The translations under genes and the position numbers were made by a program. A stretch of 64,000 nucleotides of DNA from Cyathus striatus. Lineage: Eukaryota > Basidiomycota > Agaricomycetes > Agaricales > Nidulariaceae. The first letter of the stretch is position 1. Each line of letters opens with the position of its first letter. The stretch lies in NCBI GenBank assembly GCA_025738555.1, contig JAOVFP010000017.1, positions 868,001-932,000 of the forward strand, in the 5' to 3' direction. Shown one piece after another: positions 56,069 to 64,000 of this stretch. Below the pieces are notes generated by a model. It saw only the letters and a list, made by a program, of their open reading frames with translations, was not told where the DNA came from and searched no databases.

Positions 56069-58382
56069 ATGCCTTCTACTTGTGCAATGATTAAAGCTCA
56101 AGAACAACTTGAACATGCTGGCCAGCAATCAGATTCAGGTGAGCAAATTGAACATACTTCAGAAACTAATCCAGGTACCTCTAGAACACCTGCCCCCAGT
56201 GAAAGGGCAGCTAGCTGTGAGAGTTCCAGGGCTGCTCGTCACTCATACAGTGACATAGTCACCTCGAGGCCACCTTCATACATGGAAGAGACTCCTGCTC
56301 CAGCAGGAGTTGATGGCAGCACTAATGCTGCTAGACCCATCAACAATAATGTTGATAGCTCTTTGTCATCTGTGTCTTCACTCACACCCGAGAATGACAA
56401 TAATCCAAATCCTTGGACTACTGTATCATGATGCTCCAGAAGTCCCTGATCCAGAAGGGGAAGGAGCTTAGAAACCAATTGAAGAGGCGGTGGGAACCTG
56501 AATCTCTTGCCTGCACAAGAAGAAGCCATCAGGAGGGCTGAACAAACCCTCACTCCAGAACAGCGAGTACGGATTGAGAAGTGCAACAGGGCCATAAGAT
56601 ATTCTCCTATGCTCTCAAAAGCTCCCTCTGCCATATCGTCCCAAAGCAACAGCTCTTCATGCAAATGAAAGAGAACAGATTCTCTTGAAGTCTCCATGCA
56701 TGAAGATGAGGGCATATGTCCATCCTCTGAGATCCCTTTGCATAAGGGCAAGGCTGTGACCCCACCTTCAGGAACTCTTTTGCACAGAGGAACAAGCATG
56801 AATCTGCCTTCTGAAAGCTCAGTGCCAGCTGAAAGTCCATCTCATAAAGGCAAGGGAGTAGATCCCCACAACTGGGGTAATGCTAACCTCAACAATGAGG
56901 ATCTTGACATTGAAGCTCAGCATGCTGTGTACAAATCACTCAAAAATACGTGCACTCCACGAAATAAAGCTTCTACTGTGCATAATGTACCTCCAGCATT
57001 GAAACCATGAGCTCCAAGAGTGGATGAGTCTCGAAAGAATCTGGACCTGATACATCAGGTTCTGTTTATGAGCCACCTTGGACGTGCTTTCAAGTGAAAC
57101 AAGTGTACACATAGGGATGGGGGAGGTAAGGAACCTCTCAGAACACCACCTCCTCTGGCTTGAGAACCTTCAGATCCAGATGACTCGAGTTCCAGCTCAT
57201 CATCATCTAGTTTGGATACCAATCCTCCTAGGCCGAGCTCAAGAGATAATTCTTCAGTGCACAATTCCATTCCAAATAGTCAAGGCAGCCCCCCTGCTCC
57301 ACCAAATCCTGAGGACTCATCTCCATCTGACTCAGGAGAGGACTCTTCACCCTCTTCATATGACTCAGACTCTGACAACTCCAGCTCTAGCTCTGGGGAT
57401 GAATCTCCAGACCCATCTGAGCCAGGAACTCATGAATGAAAGCACTGTTGGCACCAAAGAAGTCATAGTTGATGATGGAGTCGAAGCAGGCATTGAAAAT
57501 CTAGGATGTTAATAAAGCCAATCACACCTAAGGAGTATGATGGGATGCCAGATGCATGCCAATTCCACTGCTTCATGGCTGAGGCAACTGAGTACGTTCA
57601 CAGTGGAAAAGTTCCATGTAATAAACAGGTCTTCACTGTTTCGTATTACCTTAAGGATGAGGCATATGAATTTTACATCCAAAAGGTCACAGATAATTAC
57701 ACTGAGTGGACATTAGAACAATTTTTTGTTGAAATGTTCAATTACCTGTTCCCTACTGACTATTGCAAGATACAACACGAAAAACTTAAAGCTTTTATAC
57801 AGGGATCTAAGTTTGTCTCTAAGTATACACATGAACTTAGGGAATTAATTGAGTCAGTAGGAGAAATAAGTATTCACAAGCAGGTACAATACCTGTGGGA
57901 TGGATTCTGCCCCAGTATCCAGGAACACTTGTGGTTGGAGAAGTTAAACCCAAGCATTAATACCTGGAAGCAGGTAGTTGACACTGCTGAAACCATTGAA
58001 AAAGCCTTAAATATGAGTCACTGAGTGAGTCATCGACACAGAGGCAATTCAAATGGTGGCAATGGTGGTGGAGGAAATGGTGGCAGACAATCTAAGTCAT
58101 CAAATGGAGCACATAACCATTCTTCAAATAAGAATTATGGTGGTCATAATCAATCACACTCCAGTCACTATATCGGTCCCAGTCAGAATAATAACAATAA
58201 CAATAATTGGAATGGCAAACAATGAACTTTCAAAGGAAGTAACAATAACTTCAAAAAGAGTAACTCATCTTTGTTGAAGCAAGGAACAATGCCCAAGCTA
58301 ACAGACAAGGAAAAATCGGAGCTACTAGCAGCAGGGAAATGTTTCAAGTGTTGAGAAACTGGACATCTGTCTTGCAACTGTC
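56069..58382 (+). pseudogene. Gypsy gag region: low-complexity N-part, capsid, zinc knuckle
   Basis: The first frame (56069-56431) is Ser/Thr/Pro-rich, then interrupted frames continue with acidic Ser runs to about 57440. The capsid-like retrotransposon gag domain is open at 57506-58024 (ITPKEYDGMPDACQFHCFM, YYLKDEAYEFYIQKVTDNY, LFPTDYCKIQHEKLKAF, WDGFCPSIQEHLW). A Gly/Asn/His-rich linker follows (58025-58225). A CX2CX4HX4C zinc knuckle is at about 58338-58381 (CFKC, stop, ETGHLSCNC) with TGA inside. The many stops make it non-functional. Confidence 0.88.
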
Positions 58383-58396
58383 CACTAGGTAATACC

Positions 58397-60110
58397 ATGA
58401 AATCTGACTCCAATAAGCCTCCCAGTGTGTCCAGCTTTAATATGGAGATAAGTGAGGAAGTAGTGGATGAGACTGAAGAATTAGAAAGCTTACCTTTCCT
58501 ATCCCTATTCTTCAATATTGATATTCAATCTGCCAATGAACCAGATGCCTCAATCATAAATGATGGATTGTCACCAGTTGGTACTTCCAGTGAGGAAGGA
58601 GAATTTGAGTGGGTAAGTTATAACCCCAGGAGAAGACCATGTTGTCATATAGGTGACTGATACCGGATGATGGCTGAATACATCCTCCAAGGAGGACAAT
58701 ATTATCCTGGGGACGAGGTTATTATGTTTGAGCTACAGAGAGAATGATTCTCAGTAACCAACCACCCCACTAATGACTCCCTGTACCGAATTTGAGACCA
58801 AGTGGCTGATTTTGAAGTGGATCTTCTGTGAGAACTGCTTTGAGAACCATTCTTCTGTCTGGTTTCATGGTATGGACAACAGTTGGTACAACATTGAGGA
58901 CTAAACACATCTTTTAATGATGATGGCTGTGTTGGAGACATTCTGGCTTTCATAGCTGACTGCCTCCTTCATGATGGCATAAGAACCTTATACCCCACTC
59001 ATAACCCCGCCATTGAAGACTCAGAATGGTTCTTCGTGTGCTTAACTGATCATGTCCCACCAACATACAAAGTCCATAATGCTGACAGATTATGGATCCA
59101 AATCATCCATAGATCTCATCTTGAAGACCCAAAATTTGACTTGGTAGGATGGTATACTGATATTGTAAATGTGGCTACCCCCAGCGACCCTGTGGCTAAC
59201 AATAGCAACAATAATGAGCCTGATGATGAAGTGCTGGAAGTAACCACTAATCCAAGTATTGAATCTGTGCAGTCCAAGTTAGGGGATCATTTGTGTCAAA
59301 TGATTGAGTGCTCACTTGAAATGTATAAGCCCTACCCTGGAGATGCAGTTCTGCCAATAGGAGGGTGGAGGTTCAAGGTCTTGTTCTCTGCTGAACCTGA
59401 ATGGTGCTTTGATATTTATGATCATTGGCATGAACTCCAAGTCTATCTCACTGAGGATACATTTTGGAAAAAAGGATTCCAGGCAGCAACTTGGTATGCT
59501 AATATGCTCTCAGCCAGGGTCTATGCAATATGACATAAGGAAACTATGAATAGATGGAAGCACACTAAGCCACCCGATAGCAATCTATTGATAATTGAAC
59601 TTACCTTCAAAGCTCAGCTTGTAGATGGAATGCCATATACATATGACAACATATTTCCTCTTCCAAGTTCAAGATTACCTCGATTCCAAGTGGAAAGTAC
59701 TAAAGGAATGATCAAGATTAAAGATAGAGTAAGGCAATGTGAAACTCTCTTACCTCTAGAATGTGCACATGTTCCCAGTTTTGATGTGCAGGAATGGTAC
59801 GAGTGTCACATGGGTGACTATTTAGTGTGACAATCTGTTAACCTACAAGCATTAGCACAACCATCTAATTATGCCAAAGGAACAACTTACCCATTGCATC
59901 TTTGACCTGGAACAAATATGCTGGATGAGTCCTCCAGTTTGGACTCTGACAGTAGTGGGTATCCCTCAGCTCCCATACCAGTGAATGAACCTCCTAACAA
60001 CACTGTTGATGGAGCAGAGGGCATAACGGACAGAAATAGTAATTCTCAAGGAAGGGAGTTAACACTCTTGGTTCACAGTGTTGAGCTCTGTGGTGTACAG
60101 GTACCCTGAG
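58397..60110 (+). pseudogene. Gypsy inter-domain region between gag and protease
   Basis: Discontinuous frames (58397-58660, 59036-59533, 59546-59830, 59918-60109) separated mostly by TGA. Text such as LWIQIIHRSHLEDPKFDLVG and DTFWKKGFQAATWYANMLSA is coherent but I cannot assign it to a known domain. In this lineage of agaricomycete gypsy elements a long region of unknown function does lie between gag and protease. A dead remnant. Confidence 0.6.
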
Positions 60111-60181
60111 GGACTTATCTGGCTCTTCAATGTAATGCAGCAGCCTCAAAGGACAAGAGCCATGTAGTCCCCAAACCCATT

Positions 60182-60604
60182 GTGCTCATGGTAAAGATCA
60201 ATGGTCATTCAGCTCAAGCATTAATTGACTCAGGATCCTTGGGTGATTTCATGTCCACAATGCTAGCCACCCAGCTGAATTTGAAGCTTGATAAGTTGTC
60301 GAAACCAGTAGGTTTGCAACTGGCAGTCCAGGGTTCTCGCTCTGTAATAAATGCGAGTACCACTGTCAAGTTTAGTTACAATACTATCAACAAGACTTGT
60401 ACCTTTGATATCGTTAACATAACTAACTATGATGTGATTCTCAGTACTCCATGGCTCTACCAACACCAGGTATGGGTTGGTTTGAACCCTACTTGCATAC
60501 TGATAGGAAGTGAGAATGCACTCCCCATCCAAGGGATAGCCACAACTAGTGTGGTCTCAAGGAATATAGAACCATTTAATGAGGATAGAATAGTGGTGGC
60601 ATGA
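60182..60604 (+). pseudogene. Gypsy aspartic protease domain
   Basis: 140-codon frame with the retropepsin active site ALIDSGSLGDFMS (DSG, about 60218-60256), preceded by VKINGHSAQ and followed by hydrophobic strands and NYDVILSTPWLYQH (ILG/ILS-type motif). The domain looks nearly complete, but it is bounded by TGA on the 3' side and belongs to a broken polyprotein. Confidence 0.87.
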
Positions 60605-60610
60605 AGAGAG

Positions 60611-61354
60611 TTGACTGAGTATGCCAAACCTCTCTGTAAAGATGTTGAGGAAACCAGTCTTCCACCATTTTGTGCCATAAATCACACCATCCCTTTAATT
60701 GATGAAGATAAAATATATCCTTGGAGACCATCACACTGCCCTGAAGCATTCAAAGACCAGTGGCAAGAAAAACAGGATGCATATTTGAAGACTGGGCATT
60801 GGAAGATCACCACAGCTCGCAACACAGTCCCTATGCTACTAATCCCCAAGCCTAGGAAGAACAGTGAACCACCTGAATTATGAACAGTGTTTGATCTGCA
60901 CGAATGTAACAAGAATACACACAAAATGTCATCACCCTTGCTGGACCCAGAAAGCATTTTCTGACGAGTTGCTACAGAGGGCAAGTTCATAACACTACTT
61001 GACCTCAAAGGAGCATTCGAACAGATCTGAATAATACCAGAACATGTTGAACGTTCAGTGGTAACAACCCCTGATGGCAACATGGTAAGCCTGGTCATCC
61101 AACAAGGGGACACCAATGTGCCAGCAACATGCCAAGCTCTCATGAGCCACATCTTCTCTGCCCATCTTGGTAAATTTGTATACATATACCTTGATGATAT
61201 AGTTATATTCTCGAAAACCCTGGATGAACATATTGAGCATGTTAAAACTGTACTCAATATCCTGAAGATAGAACAACTATACCTCAGTAAGAAAAAACTA
61301 AATTTCCTCCCTGCAGAACTAAAGCTTCTTGGGTGAATAATTGATCATGATGGG
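60611..61354 (+). pseudogene. Gypsy reverse transcriptase domain
   Basis: Recognisable RT segments: KTGHWKITTARNTVPMLLIP, TVFDLHECNKN, ITLLDLKGAFEQI, TTPDGNMVSLVIQQGDTN, and the catalytic YIYLDDIVIFSKTL (about 61180-61220), then LYLSKKKLNFLPAELKLLG. TGA codons interrupt it at about 60881, 60961, 61027, 61334 and 61358; in each case related elements have arginine (ELRTVFD, LRRVA, QIRII, LGRII, GIRMDP). Confidence 0.9.
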
Positions 61355-61360
61355 ATATGA

Positions 61361-61955
61361 ATGGACCCCGAGAAAGTAGATTGTGTCCTTAACTGGAAGA
61401 CACCAACAAATCAGGACCTTTTGCAAGGTTTCTTGAGCTCAGTAGGATATCTTGCAGATGATCTCCCCCTTGTACGAGTACCAATGGGGGTTTTGAGTGC
61501 ACTAGTAGGCGATGCAGTATCATTCCATTGGACTTTTATGGAACAGTGCACTTTTGAAGATGTAAAGTGGCTAGTACAAGAATTTAGAAACCATAGCCAC
61601 AAACCACTCAATTACTCACCTAATGCACCACCAATTTGGCTGATCACTGACAGTTTCCTTACAGGCATAGCTGGTCTTGTAAGCCAAGGAACAGACTGGA
61701 AAACTGCAAAAATTGTGGCCTTCTATTCTGCCAAATTGAATTCTGCTCAACAGAACTATCTGGTACATGAAATAGAAATGTTGGCTGGTGTCAAAATGAT
61801 GTTATGACACCAAGATATCCTACAAGGCACTACCTTCAGGTGGGTCACAGATCATAATGGATTAATACACTTACTCAACTAAAAAAATCTCTCAGGGCAA
61901 CAGGCATGCTGGATGGAGAAGATCAGCAAATTTAACTTTGCTGTAGAATACGTTC
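61361..61955 (+). pseudogene. Gypsy RNase H region, cut by insertion
   Basis: Frame 61361-61807 carries the connection/RNase H text (DPEKVDCVLNWKTPTNQDLL, PPIWLITDSFLTGIAGLVSQ, AFYSAKLNSAQQNYLVHEIE). After a TGA it continues with TTFRWVTDHNGLIHLLN, stop, KNLSGQQACWMEKISKFNFA and VEYV, where it breaks off at 61955. The missing text (VPSANNVVADALSHIYSHD) resumes at 63024 beyond the insertion. Confidence 0.88.
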
Positions 61956-63023
61956 TAAAGTACCTAGTTTAGCGCAACATAGTATAAATTAAAATATGTA
62001 TAATTTCACTCACACCACGTACGCTCACTAAGAAAGTGCTCGGTGGGTAAGACTCAGATGCAGGACGCTTCCGGGCAAAGTAAGGTATAGTAAATGGTGT
62101 CGAAGACCGACGCGCAAGATGGAATGCGTGCTTAGCGAACACTTTGATGCGCGTTTGATGCGCGTTCCTTAATCTCGGACTTAGCACGGGCTTAGGACTT
62201 TGACTCCCGTTACACTCAGAATCTCAAGCTCGCACAAATACTCTTGCAGAACTGCTTAATGGTATTTCTCGGGGCACAGGAGACTGCCCTCCTACTACTC
62301 TACTCTACCTATTAAATATCATACAGAACTACGGCTAGAGAAACTATATAGTTGATACAAATACAGTAATTTACACATTAGCTAAGCAGTAAGGTAGACG
62401 TTTAGACCAGATACCGGCGTCTGGGATGGACCGGAGTAAATCACAGATACACAAACATACGAGCGCCAAGAATGCGTCCATATGGGAAGATAGCGAAGGA
62501 CAATAAATCGTCCTGCAGGAAGAACACTCCATACGGAGGCGTGATGCCACGCGCTTTGACGCGTGGAATGGGAACCGCTGAATAAGCCTGCCGGGAATGC
62601 CGGATCTCAGGCATAGGCTAGGCGCCTATGGCGTGCTGATGCACAGCGCTGGTACAGCGTGGTTAGATAGCGGCAACTGCTGTGGGTCTAGTGCTCATGC
62701 CTTTTCCTATGACGCAATAACATAGCTTCGATATCCTATTATTAGAATAGACGCGCGCTTAGTTCGATCTCCGGCCTTACTGGTAATTACTTCCCACCGA
62801 TGTCGAGAATAAACTCTGACCTCGGTGTTTCTATTCTTAGACGCTTTCCTACTTAGGCTAGTTATGTCCCTTATTAGCACGAATCGTTCCCACGCTAGCT
62901 AACGGTCCGGGACCTCTACCTTAGCTACTAATTACAACCCAGATATATTGTACCGTTTGTAAGTAGCGCGTAGAATATAGAAATAATGTTTTTACAGCAG
63001 GTAGAAGTACGCTAGGCGTATTA
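61956..63023. mobile_element. 1068-bp insertion in the gypsy element, 4-bp duplication
   Basis: GTTC is present at 61952-61955 and again at 63024-63027. Removing one copy plus the 1068 bp between restores the RNase H frame across the site. The insert begins TAAAGTACCTAG and ends CTAGGCGTATTA, imperfect inverted ends (8 of 12). It is visibly richer in CpG than the gypsy DNA around it, so it is younger or escaped the same mutation process. No coding frame is credible. It could be a MITE or an atypical solo LTR; class undetermined. Confidence 0.75.
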
Positions 63024-64000
63024 GTTCCCAGTGCCAATAATGTAGTAGCTGATGCTCTATCTCATATCTATTCGCATGACAATGCTGCTACAATTAGATC
63101 CCCCTCAGAATATACTTATTTTGACATAATAAATGAAGACACACCTGAGATTATAACCACCAGTACTCCACTTTTAGCTGGGATACAGGCCTGTGTATCC
63201 ATACCTCGACCCACTAATCCAAACAATGAAGTATGATGCTCTCATCGATTAGCATCCAAATGAGAATTGGATCACAACATTCCAATTCCTAAGCAAGATT
63301 CATCAGCTGCCAGCATATCAGCCAAACCCCAAGAAAAACAAATTGAAAGCTCACAAGACTTTGCAAAACAAATGGTAGGCTGCTTTGTTCTCAAAGGACC
63401 ACGAGAACAAAGGGAGGGCAGGAGTACAATAACAAATGAACACAATTCAGATACACCTGAACTTTCCAAAATTGAACCAACTAAACAAGAACAAATATTA
63501 GTTTCAGATTCTGATGCAAACATATCAGAACAGAAAACAACAACTCTCTCAAATAATGATCACTTAGTCGATGCTGCTTCATCTACACATGGTATTGACT
63601 TCATCAATAATATATGACACAACTACAGTGCAGACCCCACCTTCAGAGCAATTTTAGATGATCCAAAGAGCCACAAGAACTTTGAATGTACTGAAGATGG
63701 GCTGATCTATTTAAAGGGAATTGGTTCTGCCAGGCTCCTTTGTGTTCCTCGGGTCATCATTGGTGGTTGCAGTTCTCGGGAAATCATCATCTCAGAAGCC
63801 CATTCTTTGCTTGCTCATCTCAGAACCTCCAAGACAGTCAGTTATCTTCAAGAACATGTGTGGTGGAAGGACCTAGTGTCTGACACTCAGGCATTTTGTG
63901 ATAGTTGCGATATTTGTAGGAGGAGTAAACCTTCCAATCACAAGCCATATGGGCTTCTCAACCCTCTACCTATCCCAGCACAACCCTGGGAATCAATTGG
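63024..64000 (+). pseudogene. Gypsy RNase H end and integrase N-terminal part (runs off window)
   Basis: After the insertion comes NNVVADALSHIYSHDN, then a linker with stops, a frame at 63267-63617, and the integrase zinc-binding domain: EAHSLLAHLRTSKTVSYLQE (H..H) and FCDSCDICRRSKPSNHKPYG (C..C), the HHCC pattern, at about 63800-63960. It ends PLPIPAQPWESIG at the window edge, just before the catalytic core. Confidence 0.9.

Noticed and set aside
1..64000. CRISPR arrays, operons, riboswitches, bacterial promoters
   Set aside because: None seen; spliceosomal introns and gene families show the DNA is fungal nuclear sequence, so prokaryotic feature types do not apply.

Overview
The window reads as nuclear DNA of a filamentous basidiomycete, most likely an agaricomycete. 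The evidence is many roughly 47-76 bp introns with GT..AG borders and CTAAC-like branch points, a tRNA-Ala gene with an intron next to the anticodon, families typical of mushrooms (DUF6593-like, DUF6533-like 7TM, F-box proteins, a short secreted tyrosinase, Spherulin-4) and chromodomain Ty3/gypsy elements. Gene density is low and transposon debris is heavy.

Layout. 1-2.7 kb is the 3' part of a decayed Ty3/gypsy element with its LTR. 2.7-6.0 kb is a degenerate long-unit tandem repeat with a solo LTR nested in it. 6.5-7.9 kb is a TIR element with 8-bp flanks. 8-10.7 kb is GC-richer DNA without a recognised gene. 10.9-11.7 kb holds a Ser-rich protein gene (minus). 14.0-14.7 kb holds an F-box pseudogene. 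15.3-17.3 kb is old repeat. Then come a DUF6593-like gene (17.9-18.5 kb, minus), a six-exon secreted tyrosinase (19.2-20.6 kb, minus), a broken LRR-like gene (21.4-22.6 kb, minus), a Spherulin-4 gene (24.8-25.8 kb, minus), tRNA-Ala(UGC) (27.1 kb, minus), a nine-exon DUF6533-like 7TM gene (27.7-29.05 kb, plus) and a complete but internally deleted hAT element (29.4-30.8 kb).

31.0-41.2 kb is a tandem triplication of a large F-box/zinc-finger gene: copy 1 is intact (12 exons, 744 aa), copies 2 and 3 are pseudogenes. A second DUF6593-like gene follows at 41.8-42.5 kb. 42.8-53.5 kb is a cluster of small membrane proteins that I read as the Ifi-6-16/ISG12-type family: three intact genes and at least two sets of pseudogene fragments. 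The cluster has been invaded by a long-TIR element, a solo LTR, a gypsy integrase fragment, a hAT MITE and a TA-flanked MITE. 55.4-64 kb is a second Ty3/gypsy element (gag, protease, RT, RNase H, start of integrase), split by a 1.07-kb insertion.

The genes do not form one pathway. The main stories are gene birth and death by tandem duplication (F-box, Ifi-6-16-like) and layered transposition with readable target-site duplications. The gypsy stop codons look like CGA-to-TGA changes. Exon models were assembled by hand from splice consensus and frame continuity; no database search was run, so family names rest on recognised motifs.
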